A stretch of DNA of 64,000 nucleotides from Pterois miles. Lineage: Eukaryota > Chordata > Actinopteri > Perciformes > Scorpaenidae. The notes below the pieces were generated by a model. The model saw only the letters and a list, made by a program, of their open reading frames with translations, was not told the DNA's origin and made no database searches. The translations under genes and the position numbers were made by a program. The stretch spans positions 4,287,501-4,351,500 of the forward strand of contig CAMQGK010000650.1 in NCBI GenBank assembly GCA_947000775.1, in the 5' to 3' direction. This document shows, piece by piece, positions 27,001 to 39,550 of this stretch (position 1 is the stretch's first letter; each line of letters starts with the position of its first letter).

Positions 27001-28251
27001 AACTGTGGGATTAATAAAGGTCTATTCTATTCTTGTATTTGTCTGCTTGTTTTTTTATTGTCGTAACAATGTCTGTGCTGCCCTCTTGGCCAGGTCACTC
27101 TTGGAAAAGAGATTTTCCCTAAGGATGTAGTTTTTGGGGGGGGAATAGCTCAATACGTAAAGAGTTGGGTTAGGATGTGGGGGACCCGTGTAAAAATCCC
27201 ATAGAGAAAAACACAAAGGGGGTGGGGAGAGGTCCCTGTTTCCCTTTTGGGCCCTCGGGGGGCGCCCCAGAAAAGAACCAAACCCCCCCTCTTGGGGGGG
27301 GGTCAGAAGCGGCCCCCTCCCTCAACATCTATCTATTAAATATATATATAAGAAAAGAAAAAGAAAATAAACTCCCTTGGGAAATAAAAAAAAAAATTTT
27401 TTTTTTTTTTCTTTCTAATCTCAATGAGTTGTTTACCTGGTTAAATAAAGGATATAGATATACAAGTCAACTGTCTGGGAGTTGTAATCAATACAAATAC
27501 TGTAGTGCAAAGAAATAAATACTGAACAGATATACATGGACTAGATGACTATGTACAGATGCACATGTGATGTCTATATTCTGTATGTAAACTGAGTAGG
27601 ATTTATATTTATAGTGACAGGTATGTACATATTATAATATGTACATAACGTGACAGATGATATGTACATATTAGAGAAAAATGTGCATGAAAGACTGTTA
27701 ATTCTAATCTAAAAATGTGTATTAAAGACTGTAAGAATTATGGTCTATAAGAGCAACAGTGGATATCTTTATTGTTGTCATTATTATTATTATTATTATT
27801 ATTACAACTGTAACAGTGCATCCAAAACTGACATGACTATTTGATAGTTCTGATTAAAAAAGATGAGGATGCTCCAAAAGATTAAGTTAACAATCAGTTA
27901 TAGAGATGTTAGGTTTCCAGACAGGGAAATTAATTAAAAAATTCAAACTGTAGCCATTACTGGTGAACCAATGAAGCAGCAAATGAGCTTTGTTGTAATT
28001 TCTGTTTCACCCAAGACACTGATGACAAGAAATCCTAAATTTAATCCTTATTTCTTTTTTTAATGCAGGAGAGGAGACTGCTTGTCTGCTGAATCAGACC
28101 AGATAAATCCTCTCCATAGCCTATCATGTGGCACTAATCAGTGTTTATCCGTTTTAGCGAGGTCTACAATATATAACGTTACCTTACCCTTTTCGATCAA
28201 ACAATGACATGTCGATAAACAAGCCAACACAGAAAAAAGTACAAAATACAT
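24084..28251 (-). CDS. pigx: GPI mannosyltransferase I subunit PIG-X, complete
   Basis: Six coding exons in minus order: 28188-28251, 25955-26048, 25728-25863, 25318-25531, 24371-24471, 24084-24236. Total 762 nt, 253 aa (human about 258), phases consistent. The first exon encodes a signal peptide (MYFVLFSVLACLSTCHC). The lumenal domain carries family landmarks: IIKKGFHR, GVYVDPYQLASLRDQ, FVTYVYPTPNG, LPIHGRYHEPS and CQWVKLQ. A single C-terminal membrane helix lies at about 219-238 (APVCGGTLLVTVLCCVAL), with a short basic tail SKHMWRHR. PIG-X is an ER type I membrane protein that stabilises PIG-M, which adds the first mannose of GPI anchors. Note the 5' splice site after 25728 reads straight into a retroposon tail, and reading through the donor at 24370 would give a truncated protein without the membrane helix. 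Divergent from cep19. Confidence 0.95.
24673..25052 (+). mobile_element. Complete mermaid-like SINE with target duplication
   Basis: It begins GGGCTGCACGGTGGTGTAGT and has a tRNA-like head (GTGGTTAGCGCTGTCGCCTC). The body is GGAGTTTGCATGTTCTCCCC and GGACTGGCGACCTGTCC. It ends GGATAAGCGGTTGACGATGA then (AATG)n. Perfect 11-bp direct repeats AAAACAATGGT at 24662-24672 and 25053-25063 flank it. It lies in the pigx intron 24472-25317. The family name is from memory. Confidence 0.8.
25655..25727 (+). mobile_element. Retroposon 3' tail abutting the pigx splice site
   Basis: TTTCCCCACTGTGGGACTAA then TAAAGGAAAATCTTATCTTA and further ATCTT repeats run up to the exon edge. The first 15 intron bases on the pigx strand, GTAAGATAAGATAAG, are the reverse of this repeat. 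Confidence 0.7.
26977..27033 (+). mobile_element. LINE/SINE-type 3' tail remnant
   Basis: GCTGCTGTAACAACTGAATT, then TCCCAACTGTGGGATTAATA and AAGGTCTATTCTATTC. Same tail type as 21628 and 25655. In pigx intron 1. Confidence 0.55.
27125..27335 (+). mobile_element. Degenerate SINE with homopolymer-like distortions
   Basis: AATAGCTCAATACGTAAAGA resembles a tRNA A-box head. The body GGGCCCTCGGGGGGCGCCCC and CCAAACCCCCCCTCTTGGGG resembles the SINE at 7815, but with many G, C and A runs lengthened or substituted. Confidence 0.45.
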
Positions 28252-28774
28252 CAAAATAGTAATGGTGAACTACAACTACTTTCTACAGCCTGGTTAGCTC
28301 GCAGCAACTATTCAATGACTTAAATTGTTTACGGAAAAGAAAGCTGAAGGACCCTTTTTGACGTTATAGGGCAGTTACGATGGTGCCTGAAGAGAAATAA
28401 AAAAAATAAATAAAAAAAATAAAAAAAAACGGGAATCGTGGGAAATATTGAATGCAATAATAATGCATAAAAAGGGATACACACATAATCAGATACAAAT
28501 CATTATTTTCATCGTGGATGAAACAATATTTTAAAAATATTTAGTGTAAAAGTAATCAGGCTTCAGCCAAGACAGAAGGCTCGAGACCGACTACGTTAAA
28601 CACCCAGGCAACGTTTAGCGCTCATCTGTGAGGTTCGCCTGTCAAACACCTATTACACAAAATATATTAATTATTACGTTTACGTTTAAAATGTTTTAGT
28701 CTTTTGCCGCTGGACTCAGAGTGGAGACCAGCTGAAACAGGACCCAAACTGAAGACTGCAGACTCAAACTGAAG
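28252..28774. promoter_or_regulatory. Shared head-to-head promoter region of pigx and cep19
   Basis: The two start codons are 524 bp apart and point away from each other. The region has a TGACGTTA word near 28358 and an A-rich run at 28398-28429, with no TATA box in an obvious place. The same arrangement of these genes is known in mammals. Bidirectional activity is inferred. Confidence 0.5.
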
Positions 28775-30281
28775 ATGAGTTTCGAGGCAAAGCGATGTGG
28801 GGTACAGTTCAGTCCTCCCTCCATAGTTTTAATTTATCAACACAAGGAAACTAAACGTGTGAGGAAAAGAATAATACCTGTACGGAACTTCTCTAAATAT
28901 TCAGGTAAGGAAAGGCTGTTATTTTGTGACTAATGCTCCTCCCCTTCTTATTAAAATAATCCCAGTAATATAATCCCACTGGAATCCATAAAGTCCTTCA
29001 GATGATGGGCCCTTAAACCTTTACTGCTACACACTAACTTCCTATTTTACCATAATATTGTGTTCAATTTAAACTATATCCAGTGAAAAAGTGCAACAGG
29101 TTTTCAGGCTGGACTAGCAGCTGGCTACGGTGGGCCTCTCCTGCAGACCCTCAGGGGCCCTCAAGGCTCCAGATGTACTACTTTGTTATTAGTTTGTGGC
29201 AGTTAATAATGATGTTGATATAATAATAATAATAGTAATAGTCAAAATAGTCTATATTCGCTTGTTTGACCTTGTTGTCATATTACCCAGTCCTATCTTA
29301 ATCTATAATAATACATATTTTATCCGTTCAGTTATATTATGCATTAATATTTTGAATCAGCAAAGAACTAATGTTGTCAAATACATGTAGAGGAGTAAAA
29401 ATTACAGTATTTCGCTCTGAAATGTAGTGAACTATAAAAATGGAAAAAATATAATACTCGTGTAAAGTACGAGCACAGAAATGAGCCTGAAGACATTTCA
29501 GACTGCATGTAGAGCTGCAACGATTGATTGTTTAGTTGTCAACTAAATAAATTAAATTAATTGATTAACCAACAATGAAAATAGTTGTTAGTCTCAGCCC
29601 TAATTAACTGAATTTTTTTAATGAATAAATGCAAACACATGTAAACTGCAAGGATTAGGGCTTTAAGGATGGAAGCAAGTAGTTGGTGCACAATTCATTT
29701 TAATAATAAATAATTCACTAAAAGTGTCTGTGTATTTATTTGTGACAATTTGTTTTACAAAATTAGGAAAGCAATGATTAAGTCAAGCCTGATGGATGCT
29801 TAAAGGCAACAGGATAATGCTCAGAAACTGATGAGGTGCAGAGGGTCAATAGGGGACCCCTAACAGGTTAATCTGAACTTGTAGACTTCCACAAAGCAGT
29901 GTGAATCCTGATGCCCTCTCTCTTTAACCTCCAGACTACAGCATGGCTGCAGAGAGGCTGAAGAGCCACCCCCGGCACAGGGACTACTTGGAGGGCGTGT
30001 CCCAGAGCCAGCTGGAGAAGCTTCACATTATCCTGCGAGATCACATGCAGGGCCTCAGCCTGGAGCACAGCCTGGCCTCGTTCCGCCTGGACCCCGACGA
30101 GGACCTGAACAAACTGGACGACGAGGAGCTGGCTCGCAAGAAGGGCCAAATGGACGAACTGTTCGAGAAGAACCGGAGGCGCAAAGATGATCCTGACTTT
30201 GTTTACGACCTGGAAAAGGATTTCACCAAAACCATGCAAGAGAAGTGCAGCTGGGACGACGAGTCTGATGACGGATTTTAA
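28775..30281 (+). CDS. cep19: Centrosomal protein of 19 kDa, complete
   Basis: Two exons, 28775-28904 and 29935-30281, joined CAG/GTAAGG...CTCCAG; 477 nt, 158 aa (human 163). The start MSFEAKRCGVQFSPPSIVLI matches the conserved CEP19 N-terminus (KCG..F.PP.I.LIY), followed by IIPVRNFSKYS across the splice. The second exon carries HPRHRDYLEGVS, DPDEDLNKLDDEELARKK, MDELFEKN and DPDFVYDLEKDF, and ends in an acidic WDDESDDGF. CEP19 acts at the mother centriole and ciliary base, where it is recruited by CEP43/FGFR1OP and in turn binds RABL2 to start intraflagellar transport. It is divergent from pigx. The intron 28905-29934 holds AT-rich sequence and a scrap of the GATTAGTTGTCAACTA repeat. Confidence 0.97.
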
Positions 30282-31587
30282 CTCTCTTCTGTTCTCCAGT
30301 CTCTCCTCTGACATTTCAGATGGCAAATCATCCGACATACTGATATTCTGTGAAATTACAGCAACAATTAGTAATCGATTAGTTGTCAACTATTAAATTA
30401 ATTGCCAACTATTTTTTATTTTAAAAGCTATTCAAACGTATTAATCATAAACAGCATCTTAAATGTAAATATTTTTTGGTTTCTTTACTCCTCTATGACA
30501 GTAAACTGATTATCTGTGAGTTGTGGACAAAACGTGACATTTGAGGACGTCATCTTGGGATTTGAGGAAACACTGATAAGCAGTTTTCACCATTTTCTGA
30601 CATTTTATACACCAAACAACTAATAGATTAATTGAGAAATTAAGAAACAAAAAGCACAAATTGTTTTTTCTCATGAGATGGTTAAGTTTAGGCGTTAACC
30701 TCGGATTGTTTGGATCGGTCGTCGGACAACGAATTAGTTTTTGCAGTTTGGGGGTTACCTTCTACGTAAACATGTTCCAATGAAAGACAGTAAACTAGCA
30801 TCACACGTTCCATTTCAATCTGTAATGAATGAATAAATGCATAAATAATAGTGAATATTTATTCATTATAAAATACTGAATTTTACAAAATACAAAGACT
30901 TTGGCTCGTTTATTTGTGGCTTACACCTAAAAGTGAGTGATATTCACAGGTAAATATGAAAGAACACGCTAAAATCCTATTAAATAAAATTTGAGTGTAC
31001 ACCGATAAGTAAGCAATACAACATACAAGTATATATCTTTGGAAAAAAAGTGTCCACAAAATATTGTTTCATATACAAAACATATCTATATGTATATATA
31101 CTGCATTTCCATATGATTTGACATGATGGCAAAGTTTTAAGTGAAATTCTCATAAAACCAAGCTTGCAGTATCAAACCTCTTCAGGGGGAAATTTCATTC
31201 AAAGTGCTTAAATACCTCATTCAGTTGACATGAGACACCGACTGACTGACCATTAGTACCACAATACATTCAAACATGTCACAGGTTCTTTGAAATTCAG
31301 TAAAGAAATGAACGTACGTTGCTTTGCTTGTTTGGTTTAAGATAATCAAAACACCGTATTTTTTACACTGGTATCAATTGCAGTCATTATGCAGTGCTGA
31401 TGTATTCCCTCAGGAGGTAGTAACTGACACATAACTCCTTTTACCACCAACATTTGGTAAAGATTTAAAGGTTTTTAAATTCGTAAATTCTCAGCAGGCT
31501 GTTGATTCGTTTAAAAAATAGTTCTTTATAAAATTGATATTTCAAGTATGCTAAAGCCACAATCCAAGATTTCAGAGTATGTTAGTA
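30282..31587. other. cep19 3' flank with a TAGTTGTCAACTA-type repeat
   Basis: 30340-30830 resembles the copies near 44.3-45.0 and 45.06-45.6 kb: GTAATCGATTAGTTGTCAAC, then GACAGTAAACTGA, GACGTCATCTTGGGATTTG and AAACACTGAT. The rest is AT-rich with several AATAAA words. No exon. Confidence 0.45.
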
Positions 31588-31868
<281 letters not shown>

Positions 31869-33483
31869 GGAAGGCTGGATGGACTTTCTGATTGGTAGGA
31901 GAGATAATGGTGCCACAAGTGTAGCTATACTCCAGATTAGACCTTTAATAAACGCTGTTTGACCCATCAAGTCTATGGAGAGTTATAGGATCTGATAGAT
32001 ATTTATATTACACTATTAAACTACAGCAAAAATACATACATTATTAGTTTAACAGTAACTTTGCTGTTTTTCAACCTGGACTCTATTCTCTCATGTTTTT
32101 ATGTCCAAGTTGGTCCAGTTACAAACAGGCTGCAATGTAATCCATCAGGGCAACTCCTCAATATACGTTCATTAACAGCGTTTGTTTTTGCTGCTGATGG
32201 TCAGATTGTTATTAGAACTTCTGACAACAATATGGAAAGGACCCTACAGAGAAATAAAACCTTTTGCTTAGTCTGGTTAACCGGATATAGACACACACAA
32301 AACATGGCATGTGTACGGCCTCTTATACCTACGTATAAGAGGCCGAACACATGCCATGTTTTTTGCCCCCTCAAATCCATTGTTCTCATGGTACGTGTCC
32401 ACAGCCTCCCTCTTTCCCCGCTTCCAATGCAAAATCTATGTAAGCAGCTGTGTTAATGCATTCTGGTAGTAAGGTGGTGCAACTCAAAAAATGGACCGTC
32501 ACGTTGCACGCTCCCTATTAGCAGAAAGTCAAAGTCTAGGCTACTTTATGCAAATCACGGCATCCGCCGCAACTCGCCGCCTCTGGAAACTCCCTAGTGA
32601 CTTTTAAACTAAGCGTTGTCGATCCAAAATAAAGACATTCGTCACCTTCACAGCTTATTTCTCACACGAAATGTTTTCAGAAACACAATTCATTAAAGTA
32701 TTCTCGTGAAATAAGAGAAGAATGTTTCCAAACGAGCTGCCACGTTGTTTCTGGTTTGAAAGCTGGGACCATCAGCCCATGATGGAAAGTGTTCATCCAC
32801 TCAGGTGCCTTGTGACAGCCCGTCAAGCGTCCAACGCTGCGAAACAAGGCAATCCCTCGTGATAATAAAACGCCCCTGCGGACACGTAGCATCAGGGAGC
32901 AACGCTGTCACGATGTGCACCGCATGTCCTGTGACACGGGACAGCCAATCACAGCCGGCGCCCAGAGCTTTATGCTAACTTCTAACTTCATGCTAGCTTC
33001 ACCCTTTCTGTCCCAGAATGTCACGACATCCATCTAAAAGGTCAGCCAGACTGAATCTAGCAGTAAAGCTGCTGTGAGGGATTTAATGGTGCTGAAAATC
33101 CTTTTTTTTTGTTTTGACTTTGTTTAGTTGAGGGGTGAGGTTGTAGTAGTTGAGGCTTCATTACCACTACTTCATCATCGTCACTGCAGCACGCAGGTTG
33201 TGGTTGCTTCGTAATGGCAGGCGCAACAGTAGTGCAACGTCCTGAAGCACCTTGGATAAAAGGATGAAAGCGACACCGCTGACTCTTCCACTCGTTTTTA
33301 GACGCAGCATGTGAAGGGCCCCTTGATTACATGCTTACACTATGATTACATTGCAGCTTGTTTCACGGCTACCGTCTGCAGCGTTCTCCCTCAATACTGG
33401 ACCAATTTCAAAAATGGGAAAATAGTGTCCAGGTTGAAAAATACCCAAGTTACCCTTTAAAGTACATCTGAGAGTAAGAAATC
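31869..33483. other. Gap between cep19 and ing5
   Basis: No exon seen. Contains the hairpin at 32299-32362. The part just left of 33484 is probably the ing5 3' UTR on the minus strand. Confidence 0.4.
32299..32362. repeat. Near-perfect 30-bp hairpin with 4-base loop
   Basis: The left arm (starts AAAACATGGCATGTGTACGG) and right arm (ends CACATGCCATGTTTT) pair over 29 of 30 bases, with the loop CTAC at 32329-32332. Confidence 0.9.
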
Positions 33484-36400
33484 TCATTTCTTCTTCTTGT
33501 CTTGGGTGCACCTCGGACAAAACCTGAAAGATTTAAGAGAAAATATGTTAAAGCATGAAGGACAATCATGAGGTATCTGCATAAATAGTGTAATAATCTT
33601 TTTTTCAAAAACAACTCCGTATTACAATCCTTTGAACAAACTTCTTACCATTTTCCTTTGGGTTTTGAGGCGAGGTCAACACAAGCAAAGTGAAACCACT
33701 CAATTGGACACTGAGGGATGAAAAACGTCATTATTAAAAATTTCTCACCAAAACAGGAAGTCAAACTGGTTCTGGTGGCAAAGAAACTTGTCAAATATAA
33801 TTTTAATAAGAAAGAAGCCTACATCTGGGTTATCGCATCCAATCATCTCTCCATATGACACCTGATGGCACAGGCAGTACGTAGGCTCGTTGGGATCGAC
33901 TGGCATGTCCAAAACGTCTGATGGTTGCATAGGCAGGAGAGCGTCACTCAAGTCTGGGCTACAAGTCCAAAATATTACATAAAGCATGATTAGAATTACA
34001 CGATTAAATAGGGGACAAATTAATGAGTCACTGGTAATTGAAATTAACACTAGTATATGAATAATAAAGGATTTTCAGGTCTGATAAAAACCTGTAGTGC
34101 CTGACTGAGCCACCAGCTCAAACATACCTGTTTTTTATCTTTTTCTTTTTAGGCGAGTCTTCATCAGACCCTTTCCTTGCTCTTCCTCTGGGTGTGCGCT
34201 TCTCTCTAAGGCCGCGGGATTCACCCTCTGTGGGAAACATATACATTTACAGATGTGCATCAATCTATTTTGTCTGATGACAAAAGCCTTTCAGTTACCC
34301 AACTTACTCTTCAGTCCTCTTCCGTCCGTGCTTTCGTAGCCACTCATCTCCAGTTTCTCCTTGAGCTCGTTCTCAAACCGTGCCAGGTCTGCGTCCAGTC
34401 TACGGATGTGTTTGTCCACCTGCAGTAAAAGGATTTCACATAGATTAGAGCCTGATCGTGTGCATGGTTTCATGTGTGAATTATGAGCATACTTTACGAA
34501 AACTATTTAGTACAAGAAAGTGCGACTTAAAGGGATAGTTTGGATTTTTTGAAGTGGGGTTGTATGAGCTACTTCTCCATAGTTAGTGTATTACCTACAG
34601 TAGATGGAGTTTGTAGAAACAAACAGGAGTACCGGCACAGGAGCAAAACAACATACTGCTGTGGACGGGGGCAGCAGCAAAACGGATTTAAGACTCTTTT
34701 ATTTTGATATATTTAGAATATTGTCACAGCTTTTGACAGCCCTTTATGACGGTAAACAGAAGCTATCTATTTTCTCTTCAAAGCTCTTTTTCTCTTCAAA
34801 AACAGTAGTTTTATCTCACAGAACACAGGAGTTGCTGGTCTACTGCTGCCTTGATGGTTAGCTTGTCTGTGTTGTTTTTTTTTTTTTTTTTTTTACTTTG
34901 GTGAATTCAAACTAAACCTTTAAGACACCAAAGTCTCAAAATAATACAAACTGATCGAAGCAGCGGTAGACTCCCTTAATCTGTGAGGTAAAATTGCAGT
35001 TTTGCAGGAGTCTGGTTTGAAGTTTGAAGATTTGAAGAGAGCATGTATAACAGCTTCAGTTCACCATCGCAAAGGTCTGCCTGACAGCAAGATAAAGCAG
35101 TGAAAATATTCTAAATATAGCATACACTTAAACTGATATTAATTTTTGCTGTTACCCACGTCCACAGCTGTAAATTGCTTTAATCCCAATCTGAAACCCA
35201 TCTGTTTCTCTGGCGTGCCGACTGCCACCTACTGTAGTCAATATACTGACTATGGAGCTCATACAACCCAATTTCATAACACCCAAACAATCCGTTCACA
35301 TTTACTTTCAACATGTAGACATTATAAAATCGTAATAATAGTGAATCGACTGTATATAACAGTGACAGGAAACTCACCATTTCGTATGTCTGCATTGCAA
35401 GCTGGACTTTGTCATCGCTGAACTCTTTGCACTTGCTGTAGGCATTTTGGATCTTCTGCAGGTGTTCCACTCTCTGCTCTGAGGCCAGGTTCTTCACCTT
35501 CGCAATATACTCCTCGGCCAGTTTGTCAATCTCTCCTTTCTTTTCTGCACAACCACATGGTTATCAGGGTGCTGGAAAAACAGTATTGACTGGCACTATA
35601 CTTGCAAGCCTGATTATCTACATCTAAAACTCTTATTATTGGTTTTAAATGAACACAAGAATGCTTCACTTTAGAGGCCTGCTCAGATGTTTTCAGTTAT
35701 TGTAGCTGATATTCTTTCACAGCTTGACAAAGCAGGAAAAGCACAATAGTAATTAACAAAAATTTAGGTGAGCCGGTTCTAAATTGGCCTGATTTATTGG
35801 AACATTTAAATGAGGTAGGCCATTATTAATGCTGTAAGTGACACCCAGGGAATGACATTTGCACGTCACCTGCCAAATACAGGGAAAATGTTGGCTGTGG
35901 CATGCAAAAATTTTAGGTCACTGACCACCATGGCACAACATGAAGACACCAAAACTTCATGAACTTGAAAAAATATAAAAGTGTAGTCCTTTCATGATAA
36001 CTAAATATGTTGGATGATATATTGTCCCAGAAATAACTACAATAAACAATATTATTGTCATTTTGTGCCACTGATATAATGAGAATATGATAGCAAGATA
36101 ATGAAAGTACACCCTTTGAAAGAGTAATGCTTTTAATTGTTAAAAATAGTCAAATATTGGAACTGGAATGTGGAAAAATAGAAAAATTTCCTGAATAATA
36201 TAAAGCACAACCAAAACATTAAATAAAATGGACTTTCAAAAATGTGTAATGTCTGCATATAATGGAAGGGAAAACCTGTTGCTTATTCTGGCATCATGTT
36301 GGTAATATTCTTATGTAAACAAGCACACACATAAACACAGCAGGCAATACTGAGGTCAACAAAAATGATTGAAGTCATGTCCACATATTGTAAGTGTGCA

Positions 36401-39400
36401 AGTCAAGGCTCCAGTATGTGCAGAAATCAGCTGCCCTGGCAGCACATCACCTCCACCAGCACCCGGTCAAGTCCCACATCAGCTACTAATCCCTCAGTGC
36501 CCTGGCCCGTCAGTACCTGACTGACCGCCTTCACCCCGACACACAGTCCCAGATGCTGATATTCAGTCAGCTCTCCATCCCCCACACTTACCTGCAAACT
36601 TTTGGGGACAGAGCTTTAAGTGTGACAGCATCAACCCTCTGGACCTCTCTCCCCATAGAGCTTTGCAACGCCCCATCTCTGGACACCTTCAAAATACTCC
36701 TGAAAGCCCACCTTTTCAACAAGACCTGTGGCCTCTAGCTGCTGTCATGCTCTATTTGTTGTGTCTACTGTGTATATGTAAAGCATCCTTGGGTTTCTTG
36801 AAAGGCGCTTTATAAAATTATTATTATTATTATATTATAGTAATTATTGTGACAGGCCTATAAAAGTGTCTGTGTGCATCCACACTGACTTGAGAAGAGG
36901 CTTAACCAGGGAAAATAAATTCAAAGTAGCACCTGTGTAGGTAGCCCATGTGTGTGTGGGGGCTTTAAATCCATACAGCTTTTGAATGTTAATAACTTTA
37001 CAAGATTAAATGATCACCTTCAGTCCTGTTGTCCAGGTCCCGCATCAAAGTGAAGTTTCTCTGCAGCTCACATGGCAGGTTTTCAATACCTAGAAAGGAA
37101 ATCAACATAAGGATGAGGGAGACCAAGAGAGAGATCTTTCCTCAACATCTCACTTCTTTATCCACTTAATTGATGTAGCGTCATTCCAGGTAAAAGTCAA
37201 CTAATGTCCATTGGTGTCTTAACTATAGCCCAGCCTATACCAGATTTTTGTACTGTTCAACCTGCAATAATCATTCCTTTCATAATTACATTAAATCAAA
37301 TGACTGTGACATAAAAGGGCCACTCACAGAGCCAGAATCAGCTAATATCACAGCTTGGTGGACCTTTCAAAACTCTAACACAACTATAACTGAATGCTTC
37401 AAAACAAATTAAACTAAAAACATTGATTGATGTTGTTTTTAGGCAACATAAGGCTATGACAGGGTGAATATTATGAGACAAACTATTATCCATCAACTAC
37501 ACTAAAAATAAAAATTATTGCAAAGAAATATGATATATTAAAAATTAAAAAAAATATGAACATTTCTGTACCACTTGTATAAACGGAATTTCAAAAAATT
37601 TTCTTTATATGCCTTGCAATGCATTCACAATTGCTTAGCCTACATTTAACAAGCAATTAGTGTGGGACAGCTGTGCATCCCTGTTGATCATAAGTCTCCA
37701 GAGAACTGAATGGACTGCTTTAGGCTGTAAAAAATAATGCTGAATATGCCGATCAGTAGTCAAATATCCCATGGTGTAATTTATTAGATAATAGTATATT
37801 ATGTTAACCACAAAAATAGACATGGGTGATCTGGCTCCGGCCCACAGTAAGAGAAATACTGCCCGCCTTCTCAAAGTGTGTCAAAGCCTGTGCGTTTACA
37901 GTTTTACAGTAACTGGCTTTGAAACTATGGGCTATATTTTTGTTTTTGCAAAAGTCTAAACACTAATCGCAAAACCTTACACCAAACCAGCAAAATCATT
38001 ATACATTTCTTGCAAAAGTAAACAATTCTTGCAAAAAAAAAAAAAAAAGCCATTAAGACCTTTAAATTATTAAATAAATATAATATGATGCATATACTTG
38101 TGGTACTCTGGCATTATGAAATGTAATTATTTCTGTTTTGTTGTTCTCTTTTTTTAATTGTCTATACCTATGTTTGTATGTCTGTAAATGAGCATGTGTA
38201 CAATAAAGAAAGCATTAAGTAAAAAACTATTCACTGTGGTTTTTGCTTTTTCTGTATGCGGGTCAGAGCAGGTTGCTATAAAGTTTTGTCATACGTGTAA
38301 TTAACACACCTAAATACAGATATCCAAATGTTTAAGTATGGATGTGTATTCTGAACACAACACAATATCAGTACAAATAAAGGGAAATGTTTTTTTGTCC
38401 CTCCAAATTTTTTAACACTTCTTAAACAACAAAAGTGCAGTCGACTGACCTCCGCTGTCATCCAGACTAAACGTTTACCTGGGGCCTATTAGGTGGTATT
38501 CAGAGTGGGACCCCAGGGATCCTTGAGGGGGTCCCACGCAAAAAGAAGTCTTTTTATCATTATTATATTCATTATTTTGTGTGCTATTTTGGTCATGGGC
38601 TTAATACACTTTCTGTAATAAAACATCCAAAAGGCAATAATCCTAACTGCTGGGGGATCCTGGGACAAAATCTTATGAAATGGGGGTCCGTGATAGTCTA
38701 AGTGGTCTAAAGGATGTTTTCACGTGTGTCAATGAGGAAAAGCAACTAGCAAAACAGCTAAAATATGTTTACAGTTTTGCTAGAGGTGATATTCAATTGC
38801 AAATTGAATGTAAAGCAGCGGTGTTATTTTGCAGAATGTGTTATGAAATTACAAAGTGAGTGTAAACAGAGGACGTACACGCGTGATAAAAGCATCGCTA
38901 ATGAGTGTTCATAGTTTTAGAGATACCTGCTTCCAGCATTCACATACAGCTGTAACGTTACATTATGTGACGCACTTCAAATACCCCGCCCCGGCCCCGG
39001 CGCGTAAATGCTTACTGGAAACGCGGTTATCAACAGGTTGCAAATGCATGGTGCCTGCCATCCTACAGCAAACACACATTTTGACCAAAGTAGACCTAAT
39101 TTGCTAGTTTCATAACATCGAGTATGACGATAGCATGTTTCCCATCCTTATAAAACCATTGCTCGTGTCTAGGTCACCCAGTTAGCCGCTATGACAGAAC
39201 CAGGAATAGACAGCACCCGCTAACTACAAACGGCTAAATTTATTGTTAAATATTTGACATTTTCAGCTACAACCCTCTAAGTCAGTTTAACAGTATAGGT
39301 GTAGAGTTTGCCCAACTTTATACCACCGACGGCGATGCTAGTCAGTTAGCTTATGAGCTAGTGACAGCTAGCTAGCTAATTGCTAATGCACTGCCCTTAT

Positions 39401-39550
39401 CTGCCAGTCATCCACCGACCAAAAAAAGTATTCGATACAGTAAAACTTAACCTCAGACACATGTAATATGTTCAAAATGTTAACACCAGTACAATATATC
39501 ATCGGATACTCACTGTCAAGGTAATGTTCCAAATATATTGCCGTCGCCAT
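33484..39550 (-). CDS. ing5: Inhibitor of growth protein 5 (PHD-finger chromatin reader), complete
   Basis: Eight exons in minus order: 39514-39550, 37018-37089, 35378-35544, 34308-34419, 34128-34227, 33823-33958, 33649-33710, 33484-33523. Total 726 nt, 241 aa (human 240), phases consistent. The N-terminal ING dimer domain (MATAIYLEHYLDSIENLPCE) includes SEQRVEHLQKIQNAY and [20 protein letters not shown]. Then a basic nuclear-localisation stretch (SPKKKKIKN). The PHD finger has C191, C193, C204, C209, H215, C218, C231 and C234 in the Cys4-His-Cys3 pattern, with the CLCHQVSYGEMIGCDNPD core. QRVE.LQKIQNAY favours ING5 over ING4. ING5 reads H3K4me3 and brings HBO1 and MOZ/MORF acetyltransferase complexes to chromatin. 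The last residues TQDKKKK are the lysine-rich tail. The short 37-nt first coding exon is usual for this family. Confidence 0.96.
34527..35298. mobile_element. MITE family A, copy 2
   Basis: It begins TTAAAGGGATAGTTTGG, continues GTTGTATGAGC...CAGTAGATGGAGTTTG as in copy 1, and ends with the decayed CACCCAAACAATCCGTTCAC. It occupies most of ing5 intron 34420-35377. Confidence 0.65.
36420..36833 (+). mobile_element. LINE 3' fragment (L2-like)
   Basis: The frame 36553-36738 gives FGDRALSVTASTLWTSLPIE and LDTFKILLKAHLFN, the usual C-terminus of a fish non-LTR ORF. The 3' end GGCGCTTTATAAA is followed by (ATT)n. In ing5 intron 2. Confidence 0.7.

Noticed and set aside
29868..30389. 173-codon minus-strand frame opposite cep19
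   Set aside because: Shadow of the GC-rich cep19 second exon; the plus-strand protein is clearly conserved.
36553..36738. Small plus-strand gene inside ing5 intron 2
   Set aside because: It is the C-terminus of a LINE ORF with the LINE 3' end just after it.
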